Assembly: GCF_904848185.1 (NCBI RefSeq)
Contig: NC_051051.1
Span: 23,220,041 to 23,284,040 of the forward strand
DNA: 64,000 nt
Origin: Acanthopagrus latus
Taxonomy: Eukaryota; Chordata; Actinopteri; Spariformes; Sparidae
Reading direction: 5' to 3'
Each line of letters starts with the position of its first letter. The stretch's first letter is position 1. Shown here one piece after another: positions 22,233 to 33,957 of the stretch. The translations under genes were made by a program, and so were the position numbers. The notes beneath the pieces are model-generated. The model had not been told where the DNA came from, made no database searches, and was given only the letters and a program-made list of their open reading frames with translations.

Positions 22233-22292
22233 GAGAAGAAGAAGAAGAAGAAGAAGAAGAAGAAGAAGAAGAAGAAGAAGAAGAAGAAGAAG
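22233..22292. repeat. (GAA)n microsatellite
   Basis: About 20 uninterrupted AGA/GAA units. The poly-glutamate plus frame and the poly-leucine and poly-serine minus frames are translations of this tract. GAA repeats of this kind can form triplex DNA. Confidence 0.97.
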
Positions 22293-22429
22293 GAAGTGAG
22301 AGTGACAAAGAAAGAGTGAGAGAGCGTGTGCATATGTACATGGCGCCCTTGTGTCCTGCCTCACACGCATGTACTTGTTTGTGTTCCCCGTCTCGTCTTG
22401 AATTTTTGAACAAGGTCACGTGTTAGTCA

Positions 22430-22700
22430 CGGCTCTGCTATCCTTGTGCGCGCGAGCCTCATAAAAGGCCTTCGGCGCTTTCAGCCATCACGTTTGGGTA
22501 TAATGTCACAATATCCGTCCCCTCTAATCTATCATGCTCGCCGCTCACCGCCATGACACATCCTTAGTAACCACTGAAGAAGAGCCGCGCAGCCCAAAAC
22601 TGTTTACGATGCTCATTTCGCTCCGACTTCCGATAAGCAGTAATGTCGGGAAACACTTTATGTGCAACATTTTAGGGATCTTTCCCAAAGATTGATGAGC
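22430..22700. promoter_or_regulatory. candidate regulatory block with CpG-rich patches
   Basis: Sequence such as TTGTGCGCGCGAGCCTCATA, AAAGGCCTTCGGCGCTTTCA and CGGGAAACACTTTATGTGC is richer in CpG than its surroundings. CATAAAAGG (about 22460) is TATA-like on the plus strand. No exon follows that I can support, so I list it as enhancer-like or a weak promoter candidate. Confidence 0.3.
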
Positions 22701-22904
22701 AGTTAAGCAGTTCCTCCCATTAAGTTTATGTTGACACGTTCAGTCCCCGCAGCAATCAGTAAATCTAACCCTCCGTATCCATCAGCAGCGGGGCCTCCTG
22801 TCAAAAGTGTCCTTGAGCTTCTGAGCCTCAAACTGAATGTATAAAAAAAGAAAAAAAAAATCCTGCAAATGTGAAAAAAAAGAGTCACAGTCACACCATC
22901 TTTT

Positions 22905-23065
22905 TTTAAAAAAATCCCCTCCCTCTCAGGCGAAGAGTCCCATCTTTAATCGCTCTTCCCTCCGCTTCATTCATATCCCCCCCTTCATTAATGGAGCACA
23001 TTTAATAGGTTAATTTAATAAAGGATCAGCACTTTCACTCATATTGAAATGGTCAGTCTATTACA
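22905..23065. promoter_or_regulatory. candidate conserved non-coding block
   Basis: CATTCATATCCCCCCCTTCA, TTAATGGAGCACATTTAATA and GGTTAATTTAATAAAGG give dense TTAAT/ATTAA homeodomain cores over about 80 bp. No repeat match. Conservation is untested. Confidence 0.3.
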
Positions 23066-23870
23066 GATGGAGCAGGTGTGCAGTCAGTGTGTTATCCACT
23101 GTGCTGTAAAATGAAGGATTTCATTGAAGAGCAGTGATTGGTTGTTCTCTGAAAATGACCCGTCCTCCCTACAGGACGGACAGGCAGACCTCTGGACAGG
23201 CTCCCATACACACCATGTACAGTACACATCCTGTGCAATGATACCAGCTGTGTTACTTCCCTGTGGGTGGAGGGTCCGCCTCTGCTCCTGAAAGGAGTTC
23301 AGACGTACATCACTGCTGCACAGATCGCTTGATCGAAGGACACATACAGTTTTCACACTCAAAACGCTGCAGCACACATACACATTTATGAAACTACCCC
23401 GGCTGGACACACAGCACAGGCACGATAGGGCTCAATATTTGTAGTTTTTTTTTTTTTTTTATCTAACACAAAAGTACATTTAGCATTCATAAGCATAAGC
23501 ACCTTTGAATAAATAGTGATTTAATATAACATTATTTATGCACTGCATCAATTGTTGATAATTTATGAGACCATATATTTTGTAGTTGATATAGAGATAC
23601 TAGAGACCTGTTCTGTAGCAGGACACCACACCAGCAGTTATCAGTGTTTGGCCAGGTTTTTATATGTCTTTTCTGTCTGTCTTTCTGTCCGTCCTTCAAC
23701 AGATTTTTGTGAAGCAAGATCCAGTCACAAGCTTCACAGGCGTGAGATAAAAACGAAGGCCGAGTCTGAGGATGGTTAACGTCTGAGCAAGTGGGCCAGA
23801 ACGAAGGACGTAGGAGGAAAGAAACAGGCAGATAGTCAATGTTTCAAGTTGTGGATCGCTGTAATCCAGT
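23066..23870. other. unassigned sequence
   Basis: Contains a T18 run (23443-23460). The 108-codon minus frame (23084-23410) is unsupported. Confidence 0.35.
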
Positions 23871-23877
23871 TCTTATC

Positions 23878-23914
23878 ATAAGATATGAACTATCTTATCC
23901 AGTTCATATCTTAT
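23878..23914. repeat. perfect 14-bp inverted repeat with 9-base loop
   Basis: ATAAGATATGAACT (23878-23891) and AGTTCATATCTTAT (23901-23914) are exact reverse complements. The loop is ATCTTATCC. It could extrude as a cruciform, or fold as an RNA hairpin if transcribed. No poly-T terminator or promoter context is present. Confidence 0.9.
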
Positions 23915-24500
23915 ATGTGCCAGCAGGAGGAGTTATAGTTGTTGAAAAATATGTTGATGAATTCTTACCCCTGCTTATAGTACAATAATATTACAATATT
24001 GATACACATCATTATAAATGATAAACTTGATGTTTAAACAGTGTATAGAAATGCTCAGTCAGGGGACTTAGAGTTCAATTTGACCAGTTACTTAAATATC
24101 TTTCATTTAAATATAAGTTTTGATATAATAAAAAGGGTGAGTGCAGCAAATAGGACATTTCTAATAGTCATAACTAATAAATAGAAAATAATTAAGTAAC
24201 TAACTGTTAACAATTAAGCAGCTGATCAGGATTTAAATTTAAATCAGTTGCAACTTTAACAATAAACAATTCCAAATGGTTTATTAATCATTTCATTGTT
24301 TGTCAGTAGGGAAATAACTATTAAGTAAAGTATAATTAACTGTAAATGTACAGTTATTAATGATGGTTATTATCAAATGTTACCAATGAATCTTTTTTTT
24401 TTGTTTGTTTGTTTTTACCTTTAATTACCATAACAATTTCATAAAACCCTTATCTGTTTTTTATGTTTAAATCATCTCCTGGCCTCTAATAACGTTGGTA
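23915..24500. other. AT-rich unassigned sequence
   Basis: Very AT-rich with many TTAA/TAATTAA stretches. (GTTT)n at about 24402-24416. No supported feature. Confidence 0.35.
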
Positions 24501-26465
24501 TTTTCTGTAGAATGTGGTTTCAGTGTTGAAAACGGTGAGACTTAAATCTTTGCAGGCACCCAGACGGACCACCCCTCCGTCCCTGTCTCAAGCAGTATTG
24601 GACTGCAGTGTATTCACAGCGGACAGACGCATGAGAAGCCATCCATGCGTCGTGTCTTTCTCCATCATTGGAGGTGAACAATCCCATGAAGAGTGGTGGG
24701 GGTGGTGCGGGGTTTATAACACACAGACAGAGCGAGCAGCGCCTGTATTTCAGCTGCATGTCTCACTTCTCTCCCGAGTAAAGAAGAGCAGAGGGCAACA
24801 GAGGCGAGACAGGTCTTTAAATCTAACACAGGTAATTCAGGCTTTATTGGAGATTGGACAAAGGCCTGTGTGAGAGGTTTTTCTACCACCCGTCCTGCCC
24901 TCAGCTCTGTGCTGTGCTATAGGTTTATTCCATGTGCTGCAGAAGGCTGTGCACTGTGTCATATAAAAAAAGGGCACCGGCCTGAGAGTGTAACAAAATG
25001 CAGGGGGAAAACGCTCTTTTGTAACCAGGCCTGGAATCCGGGCTCATTTTGTGGAGGCAGTGATAAAAGTATGTTATTACTCTCACATAGTCCTCAGAGA
25101 TACAGGGAAGGAAAATGTGAGGGAACATTACTTTTGGAAAAAAAAAAAAAAAAGATAACGTGCACATGCAATCATGTATCCCAGAAGGTGTGGTAGATCG
25201 CAATAGGAAACTGAATGCTACCTGGATTCCACTTTTCCTCAACATATCACCAAAATGAGAGAGAATTAAGTGATTTTACCTCGTATCTTTCGGTTAAGGT
25301 CATTTGTGCGGCAGCCTCGAGAGCTCAGCTCGCTGCAGCAAGACAAAAAACAAGCACATAAAGAAAACATCTCCACCGATTTGACAAGAGAAAGAGCGAG
25401 AGACGCTCTTTCACTCCTCTGCGAGAGACAGATCCAACTACAGAAAGGCAGAAAGGAACATTTCTTAATCTGCGCTGTGTTGAGCTTTCAAGGTCGCCCT
25501 TCATTTGAGATCACACTGAACAGTTGTGATGTTTTTTTGTCAACATCTCTCCTGTCAGCTCGAGTAGCTATGAGTGGGGTTGGATAACTGAAGCGACTCT
25601 TTTAACTGAACCTCTGCAGCTAAAACGTTCACATCGTGACAGCACTCGCACTTCGTCCTGGATTGACTTCGACCGCTGCCGTTAAACGCGAGCTAAAGTT
25701 AGTTGTAAGTCACTCTCCCAACACACACAGAGCAACATAATCAGTCACTTCACTTGGAGTTAATGTTTCTGTTTAACATGTTCGCTCTCGCCAACGCCTG
25801 AGAAAAACATCTGACGTTCGAACTCCCACATGTGCTGCAATTTCAAAAGCTGGCTGTTAACTTTGAGCAGGTCTCCCTGTTTTTAACCCTCTCTGCTGCA
25901 GTGATTTCAAATTGCAGGTTTGAATAGAAATAACCTGACGGTGAAAACATCCTCAACGTCAGGCACAGGGATATTCTGATGGGGGAAATAAGACAGTTAT
26001 GGATCAATACGTTCACTAAAAATGTGTTGCTGCACAATCAAAATGTTCTAAACAAACAAATGATGACAACAGATCAAAGGAGGCTCTGTAACTATATATT
26101 TTCCTTGGTGTTTTACTACTCTTACACCGTAAACAACACAAAATTTCCTTCCGATGATTAATATAATTAAAAACTTGGCTGATTTTCTGCAAAACATTTT
26201 TAAACTTGGCCCATGTGCACTTATTCAAACCTTTAGCTCCAATAAAAGTCCCACTGATGAGCAGAGAATGGATCTAATTGCTGTTTTAGACACTATTTGT
26301 TGAAAGAAAAAAAAAAAAAAAGACCACTCACACCAATATCTCTTTAAGACAGCCATGAATCATGATTGCTTTATACAAAATTATATGACAGCAATCAATG
26401 TCACTTGCTGATGGATAACCTGAGTGAGAGAGGAAACTCTCATCTCCAGAAGGCAATAACATTAA
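24501..26465. other. unassigned sequence, no supported exon
   Basis: The largest frames are 119 codons plus (24514-24873) and 106-108 codons near 24870-25245. They overlap each other on opposite strands, and none has splice sites or family motifs. A14 run at about 25140. Patches near 25300-25450 and 25620-25700 are GC-richer but not clearly regulatory. Confidence 0.35.
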
Positions 26466-26469
26466 AACT

Positions 26470-27190
26470 AAAGTCGTTAACTGGTGATAAATGACGAGAC
26501 GGCGTAGAGCGCGGGAAGGCGCTCACGTGCCAGCTCTCCTACCTCTTTCACACCGATCAGCCGCCCTCCCTCCCAGTGGTCGGGTTTATTTGCGGAGTAA
26601 AGCAGCCAGCTGGCTCTCTCGATACGGCTCTAAACCCGTGTCAGCTGCAGAGTCGACATAAATCTCTGTGGCCGCTCTCTGAGGTAATAGGAACCCGAGA
26701 CAAGTCCAACAGGTAAAGCATCACCGGTGAGACACTGATCCACAGGGAGCTGCTTTTTTTTTAGCTTGCAGTAAACATTGACACACAGGGGATGAGAGAG
26801 AAGAAGATAACAAAACCACCGTTCATGACCTCTGGTATGGGCAGAGAGGAGGGGTGACGGGTGGAGGGAAGGGATACAAAAGAATAAAATTAGAAGAAGG
26901 GGATGGCAGAGCAGAAAGAAAGAGAGGAGGTTTGTTTCCCACCTGTTTTCCATGAAAAGTTTAAGGGCTAAATAAAGGAATAAAGAATGAAGAGAGCGTG
27001 TGGCAGAGGTCGTCCTTCAGAGAACAGGCGCATTATTGCTTTTCCAGCAAACGGAGAGGATGACAGACAAGAACGGAGGAGAGAAGATGGAGGCTTATGA
27101 AACAACTGCTGGAATGCAGGCAACATGCAGGAGGTCAGCCTCACGCTGCCGCGGACCTCATCGTGAAACACTGAATGTGATTACGTGACA
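26470..27190. promoter_or_regulatory. mixed GC-richer region, weak regulatory candidate
   Basis: CpG-bearing sequence near 26495-26670 (GACGGCGTAGAGCGCGGGAA, CTCACGTGCCAGC with a CACGTG E-box) and near 27000-27180 (CGCATTATTGCTTTTCCAGC). A purine-rich stretch lies at 26850-26930. The 107-codon minus frame is unsupported. Confidence 0.2.
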
Positions 27191-28399
27191 GAACGAATCT
27201 GGAGATGAAGAGCTCAGAGTTATGAGGAGCATCTTTCCCTGCGTTTACTGAGCAGGCTTATGGACATTTTGTCCTTAAAAATAACATAAAAAAATACATG
27301 AGTTGGTGAAATCTGAGCATTTTCAACTTAGAAAAAAAAAAATTGCTTGAGTGTATTGATCGAGTATTAAAATAGCCATCAATTATCCTAATATTTTGCG
27401 GGTAATCGATGAATTCATCAGTGTTACGTCTCAAAATGTTTCTCTGCGTATGCTTTGATTAATGCAAGCATCCTAATATCCAACTCATGTGTCTTAGTTT
27501 TTGCGTGAGTTGAAGAAGAAAATAAGTTTTGATAGAAACTGCAGCAGTCAGGACCTCGTGGGGGCTGAAGAGTAAAATACCTTAATTGCCTCAATGAGCT
27601 GTGACTACTCGACTCGACTCCCGCTGGTCAGATCAATGGGTCAAACTGCAATGATTAACTTCCTGTTGTTTTTTAAAACAACACCGTCGACCCTTTACAC
27701 AGTATCTCCACCTCACGTCTCCGCCTCTGCACTCACCCTCCGACCCTCCAGCACCCCCTGCAGAGACGCACTCCACAGTCTGGAAACCCCCGGTAGAACT
27801 GAGCGATATATGTTATTTTAGTTTACAATGGAGCGATTACATATCATCCGCTTCCTGTTAAAATTCATGGTGGATTCAAGGCGGAAAAAACTGTGAACGG
27901 TCTAATGAAATTGTGAAAAAAGTGTCAGAGTTAATAATGTTTCAGAAAAGTCAAACTGGGAGGAGGCTTGTCATGGCTGCATATCGCCCACAGGCCTCCC
28001 GGTGCAACAGAGATTTCTTTTTCGGTCACTAAACAAAATTTTGTTGCCAAAAAATGATTCTAGAGATAAAAACAAATGGTGTGACAGTGAAGACTGATGT
28101 GGCTACAGAGCGGTAAAGAAAACAGAGGTGCTTTACGGCTTTTTCTGATGTGACAATCCTTTAAGAGGCAAAGGAGTTATAAACAGAGAACAAAAACTGC
28201 GACTCTCCACAGCTCGCATTGAAATGCACCTCTGTGTGCGCACTGAGATCTGATTTCTCATTCCCTCGACCGTCATGCACGTTACATCCTCATAATATTT
28301 ACATCCTTTAAAATTGACAGTAAACAACTCGTCTCGCTTGTTCCCCGTCTGCCGGCAGCCCACTAGCCCAGGCAGCGCGCCGTCTGTTAGAGGTGTGAG
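27191..28399. other. unassigned sequence
   Basis: No repeat family or exon recognised. Confidence 0.35.
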
Positions 28400-28690
28400 A
28401 TTCCTGTTAGATCCTCAAAGGTAACTCAGTGTTTATGTCGCTCCTATATGTTGATTGGACACGGATCGCTCCGCTCTTTGTTGTTAAATCGGCCAAATGC
28501 ATCACCGACTGCCTCCCGGGGATTATTTAATGATTGGATCCAGACCGTGTCCTGTGTGTGTCACACTTTGATTTTATGCATTTTTATTTTTTTCTTTAAG
28601 TTTTGGATTCAATCAATAATCTGTGACTGCCTTCCCGGTCAGTTTGATGAAATGTGTCTCCAATTGGCTCGTGATTGGTCATAGACAAGA
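28400..28690. promoter_or_regulatory. candidate regulatory block with clustered inverted CCAAT boxes
   Basis: ATTGG occurs at 28454, 28533, 28663 and 28674. The last lies in GTGATTGGTCA, whose reverse complement TGACCAAT is a strong NF-Y context. Also ATTATTTAATGATTGG and TTCAATCAATAATC. Sequence is non-repetitive. No exon is evident beside it. Function is inferred from motif clustering only. Confidence 0.3.
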
Positions 28691-29199
28691 TGCAGCATCA
28701 GTGTTGAAGGACATGCAGACTTGTAGGATATACTGTATGTTTGGTAGATAATGGCATTTATTCTTTAAAAAAAATTCTAAAACATTGGATAAAATTGGCA
28801 AGCATATCTTAAAAACTTCGCAGTCAGCAGAATAAAAACCCTGTATGATTTTTAGGGAAGGTATATGAAGCGGCTGTCATCTTGGAGAGTAAATTGCGAT
28901 GGCGGTGAAGTTAATCCGTTTTTGGAGAAATTCTAGCCTGCAGGTTTGAACTGAATTAATGGACAGTAGATGAAGGACAGGTCCTGCTTTTAGGCTATGA
29001 GCACTTTAGGTGAATTCCAATGAACGCGACTTCTTGACCCTATTGATTGGCTGAAGGAGACATGTAACCGAGGGGAAAGTCTGGCGCATATGCTTTTAAA
29101 ACAAGGGAGTGTACCTGTAGACAATGATTAAACAACAACACGCTGGTAGACGCACGAGTTCAGGAAGAAAGTTATTTACCTCGAAAGTAATTTCAAATT
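28691..29199. other. unassigned sequence
   Basis: No gene supported. The part near 28860-29100 may be an old repeat, but I cannot identify it. Confidence 0.3.
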
Positions 29200-30600
29200 G
29201 CGATGAGTGATTTTCCGGCATCCGAACATATTACCGCTGATGACTTCCTTCAACCACGAAATGATGGAATTACAGCTCCGGAGATGGCCGCCGCTTGGCT
29301 CTGAAATCACCCAGCTCTCCGGCTCGCCACAAAGAGGGGCATTTCAGATGCTGGAAGCTGTTTGTGGGAATCACTGTAGCATGGGATGACCTTGGGATGG
29401 GAGGCATCGCATCATTTCCTCTTCACCAATGAGACGAGATGGTGCCCACCTAAGCTCAGCTGGTGTCCCTGTAAGCACTCCCTCCTCTTCCATGAGAAAC
29501 TCCCCCAACCACTTGATATCTGGTGGTCCAAAGTGACCTTACATCCCGTTTGGCAGCACAATATCGTCGCGGTACCAAACACAATCAGTCGGTTCTTTCA
29601 GGCTCCAGCTGCCACGATAAAAACTCCCTCACCTGAGTATTTATGGGCTGCTTGTTGGAGCACATCCCACTGAAAGGGCACAGGGGTGACCTCTTGCAGT
29701 AGAGGCTGCATCTGGACTATTTAAATCTGCGTTTTGAATCTTTTTTTTTCTAAAAGGGGGGAAAATTCAGGACGCTGCTAATGAACTGATAATATACACC
29801 ACAATAAAAGGCTGACTGTATATTATCTTGTGGCAAACAATCAGTGCTAAAGATAAAACTAAAAATAATTACCAAACAAATGTTGGGACTGATTCAGGAG
29901 CACATACAACCATCGGCAGCTGCAGCTCTCGACGATCACAAGAACGTTTTTTTGATTCACTTCTCTTGACTGCAAGAGCTTTCAAATCACACTTTGTTGT
30001 TTCTTTTTGTTGTTAGGATCATGATAGTGTCAGTGTGTTCTTTTAATGCATTGTTAATAGATATGCTTCTTGTTAAAAAGGTAGAGAAAGGAAATATCAC
30101 ACATGCGGGATTAACTGACAGCAGCTGGCGACGTGACACTGCAAAGAACGAGAGAGAAGTAAACAAACTTCCACAGCGAGGCAGGCGTGGATGTTCAGCT
30201 CTGATATGAACACACCCGACTGTCACTCCTTCAGTATTTCTTTCATTTCCACGTGAGTGACGAGTATTAACTGAAAATGTTTGGTTTGTTTATTAAACCG
30301 GCTGCATAGTTTGTCATTGTGAAGTAAATGTTAATTGCACAATGTAACAGCAATAAAATAATGAAACCATCTGTGTTAAGATTTGTTCCCCATGAACATC
30401 TCTTTCACTGTATCATTCTGTTTAGTCTGCATCTCCCAGGAAAAGAAAGGTTGACTGTCTACTTTCTGTCTATTACGGACTCTGTGATTGAATTAACTCA
30501 GGTTTTGCTGTTATTTGTGACAAAAACTATCCAGACGTCTACGCCGGCGGTGCAGACAATAACACCAGCTGGAAACACCAGGGGGAAGACTTGTCTGTTG
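29200..30600. other. unassigned sequence
   Basis: About 29210-29700 is compositionally balanced and has a 95-codon plus frame (29386-29673) without splice sites or motifs. I considered and could not support an exon. The remainder is AT-rich. Confidence 0.3.
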
Positions 30601-31635
30601 TCCCTTTGACACACGGGTGAGGACTTAAATACATAATAATAATAATATATATTCTTAAATGTAATAACAACAAAAGTAATATAGACTAATGACAAGGTAA
30701 AGCAGTCAGCCAAAAGAGGCTGTGGTTTAAACAGATTTTAGAAAAGCTACTGGGTGGTTGTGAAAATACTGTTTCAAGTTCATGTCCAGTTTGATTGAAG
30801 AGGGAAATTTGAATTCAGTAAGTATGGTTTGATGTTTCTACTGTTTTGTAAGGAAGATGGGGGTCAAATGTTACCTTTCCTGACATTTTGTGAGTTTTCT
30901 TTGTCACCTCCTTCCTGTGAAAGATTTATACTACTCCAGGAATCTTTTAACAGACACCAGGATTGGCTAGAACACTGTCCTGGTCAGTCCCAGGCCCAGC
31001 TGAGAAAGGAGGAGGGTTGGGCGTAGGGTTACCATTCCCTGCCAAAGCAAGGGAACAGATGGAGAACTGTCCTGAGAGAAAAGCTCTTCAGCTTGAAGAC
31101 TGATAAAGTTGGAACAACATACCCTCAAGGGAAGAAGCAAAGAAACGGACCAAAGCCCACCTGGTAATGAGAGCTTCAAGCAGACAAGACATTAAGATAC
31201 AACAGGAAATGAGAAAGAAGCAGGAGCGGCTACAGTGTTCATGTACCGGTAAAGTGTTGTTATGTACGTGGGCCAACACAACTGCTAAAACAACATTTTT
31301 CACTGTAACAGAGAGTCTGGTTCAGCTCCATTTTGCAAATTTTCTTTTAAAGTCAATATCCCGATGTTCTCGGCACATTGGCTCTGAGAAACAGCGAGCG
31401 CGCCACATACTCTGTTTAACATTTCTAGCTGCTTTGCTTGACTCTTCCAGCTTCTCAGCATCTTCCTCATTAATTTCAGCTCGTCTCCTCTCTTCTCTTC
31501 CTCTCTCTCGATCCTGTCCATCTCTTTGCACCGTTCACCCACGCGTCACCCACACAGTTGATCAAAATAAACAACAGAATCTGACATTTTTAATTTGTTT
31601 GGCGCGGTATTACTGATGAAATTCAGTTGCAGGTG
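30601..31635. other. unassigned sequence
   Basis: The longest frame is 149 codons plus (31167-31616). It is overlapped by two minus frames of 69-80 codons across a pyrimidine-rich stretch (31440-31520), which explains the open frames. No supported gene. Confidence 0.35.
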
Positions 31636-31639
31636 CATG

Positions 31640-32010
31640 TTTTACAATGGCTTTGAGCGCGGCTCAGCAGCCATCTGTTTTTAATGTGAACGATTACAGC
31701 ATAGGAAGTGGGTTTGCATGAATGCCTTTATACATATTAGCAGGCCCAGTCGGGGGCATATAGGATAAGCACATTTTCTTGGAATGTGTTGAAGTAAACA
31801 CACTGCATATATTCACAGGATAATACGAATCCTGTGTGCGTAGCATGGCCTGCCGCACACTGATCATGTGCAGCCTTCAGGCAGCACTGAATGGATCTGA
31901 ATCTTTTTAGCGTGCCGACTTTAAGAGCACACTTCTATCAATTGCACTCCCGGGGGTGAGATAAGATTAAACAACTCACAGGCTGACTTCCTAATGCAGC
32001 AACTTCAAAC
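31640..32010. promoter_or_regulatory. candidate conserved non-coding block
   Basis: Long, complex and repeat-free: CAGCCATCTGTTTTTAATGT, TTTGCATGAATGCCTTTATA, CTTCAGGCAGCACTGAATGG. Contains CATCTG (E-box), TGCATGAATGC, and AGATAAG (31959-31965, GATA-type). It resembles vertebrate developmental enhancers in texture. Frames here are unsupported. Confidence 0.35.
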
Positions 32011-32455
32011 AAAACAGCTACACTTGTATCCCCACCGAAAAGGATCGATACCTGAATCGGATGAAGAATCACACACAGCGGGAAAGCAGGATGGATTTGT
32101 CTTTGTAAGATCAGCGCGGGAACGCTTTGTCTCCATTCGAGGGAAGATAAATTCTTGCAGACTAACCAGGTATGAGGGCAGATGCTCATACGGAGCAGAA
32201 GAGGGTGCAAAACATGCATATGCATGCAACAACTGTCTGTGGAAACGTATGTTTTATTCAGTATTTCCATGTCGATTCAAGCAGCATGGTGAGATATTGA
32301 AAAGGTGGCTGATGTGAAGAAAAGTCCAGCAGTTCTATGGTCTGATTAAAATACAGAGTAAACGTGGAATCACGAGCATCAAACAACACAGTAACAGAGC
32401 TTAAAAAGTGTCAAGATGAATGAAGCCCGAGGTCACACAGACTGGCACAGACGTT
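32011..32455. other. unassigned sequence
   Basis: Two overlapping frames of about 105-110 codons on opposite strands, neither supported. CATATGCATG occurs at about 32216-32225. Confidence 0.35.
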
Positions 32456-32655
32456 GAGAGTCTGACTCTTCCCCCGCAGTGAGCTTTCCTATTACTCCGG
32501 GCTGGTCTCAGGGCCGCTTAGCTCTAATTACTGCACCCTAATGGCAGGGCCAATCACTAGCAGGTTAATTGTCTGATCTCTGCCATATGTACAGCCTGCC
32601 GTGCTGTTAATCCACCCTCATATGTGAGACCACAACGCAGCATCAACACCAACCA
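32456..32655. promoter_or_regulatory. strong candidate conserved non-coding element
   Basis: TAATTA at 32525-32530, GGTTAATTG at about 32563, CATATG at 32584 and again at 32620, and GTTAATCCACC (bicoid/Otx-like TAATCC) at about 32606. These lie within about 100 bp of complex, low-repeat sequence (GGGCTGGTCTCAGGGCCGCT, GGCAGGGCCAATCACTAGC). Spacing and mix are typical of a developmental enhancer. Conservation is untested. Confidence 0.4.
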
Positions 32656-33029
32656 GCGAGCAGGAGAAGTGTGTCAAGGTCAGTCTGGATGAGAGGTCAA
32701 ATCTAGGATGAGGAGTTTAAAAGTATCAAAAAGAATGATAAATGATGGAAAGATGGGAACCTTTTTATAGCCCTTAATTAATACAAGTGTCACGAGAGAA
32801 AGTTAGGTAAGTTGATGTGTAAACGTCCCTGAAAACAAAACTTTATATCAATTTAGAGAAACAATAAGTTTTACCGCCTGCCCCCCCCCAAAAAACTATT
32901 CTGCAGTTTTTTTTCGACAGTTCTGTTGTAGATCCATTTGATCAGCAGATATGCCTGATGAATGTGGAAAAAAAACATAAAGCTATGTATGAATACAGAG
33001 TCTGAGCAACACATCCCAGGCCTTTGTTT
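32656..33029. other. unassigned sequence
   Basis: C-run at 32881-32889. No supported feature. Confidence 0.35.
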
Positions 33030-33957
33030 AAACCTGCAGTAACTGATTTGTTGGTCACACGGGGGGAACGTGAAAGTTGCAAAATTATATGGTAGCTTTT
33101 TAAGGTTGATATGGCAAATTTGTGAAGAGTTGCAAAACTGGCATTTGTGTCAACCTTTCTGACTGCAGCAGATATACAGCTCTTCAGCTGGTGAAATGTT
33201 CGCCAGCCGTAGTGCTCAGTGTGTTTGTTTGTCTGGTGCTGGGGAGCTGGTGCACAGTTGTTCTGAGCTTCTTTTTTTTTTTTTTTTTTTCCATTAAAAC
33301 AGCTGCCTGCAACACCGTGTCTCATCACTGATGAGAGCGCTGAGAGCAAAGCAAAATAGAAAAGATGCAGGCTGTAGCAACCAAAACAGTGAGCTGAAAG
33401 AAGCTAAAAGGCTCTTAGATGAACTGCGAAGTCAAGCAATAATCCTCTGTGGATGCATCACTTCTCTTACCTGCGGTGCTTTATGGGTCTAGATTGTTTT
33501 GGAGATATCGGCTGCACCGGGCTTGTGGTGCTTGAAGCAAGAAAAAAAAAATACATTTGAAAACCTCAGCAGTTGTGTCTCTTTTCAGGAATCACAATCC
33601 GGTTATGGAGTTAATCCACCGACCTTGTTGTGAGCAGTTTCATGCAGGAACAGTGAAGGAAGCAAATATCAATGTCGTCCACATCGACTAAGATGCAACT
33701 TAGTTAGTTAGTTAGTTAGCCTAGTTAGTTAGCCTCTTTTTGTCTTGAGATTCCTTGAAGTAGACTTTTCTGTTTTTAAAATAGAGTAGACAAAAGTCAG
33801 GTGGAATCTAGTTCTGAGAGATGGCGGACATTTTTGCAACTGATACCTCCAAAACTCGGCCAGCCTTTCAGTCTCGATCTAGATGAATATACAGCGCTAT
33901 GTAAGGTAAGAGCAAAAGTATGTTTTCTTGATTTTGGGATGAGCTGTCCCTTTTAAA
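33030..33957 (+). mobile_element. composite of decayed percomorph transposon fragments
   Basis: Phrases such as TGCAGTAACTGATTTGTTGG (start), GGCTGTAGCAACCAAAACAG, GAGCTGAAAGAAGCTAAAAG, GGAATCACAATCCGGTTATG and TTGTGAGCAGTTTCATGCAG belong to percomorph repeat families I recognise. A (TTAG)n patch (33700-33730) interrupts. The far end, TTGATTTTGGGATGAGCTGT then CCCTTTTA, is a transposon terminus similar to the right end at 21672. Internal T18 run at about 33272. No coding capacity; the 135-codon minus frame is repeat-derived. Confidence 0.55.

Noticed and set aside
22226..22426. Poly-glutamate, poly-leucine and poly-serine frames
   Set aside because: Translations of the (GAA)n microsatellite in three phases.
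24601..24660. THEKP word suggesting a zinc-finger linker
   Set aside because: No Cys-Cys/His-His pattern on either side; a five-residue coincidence.
31167..31616. 149-codon plus frame
   Set aside because: Crosses a pyrimidine-rich stretch that keeps several frames open, and is overlapped by two minus frames. No family resemblance.
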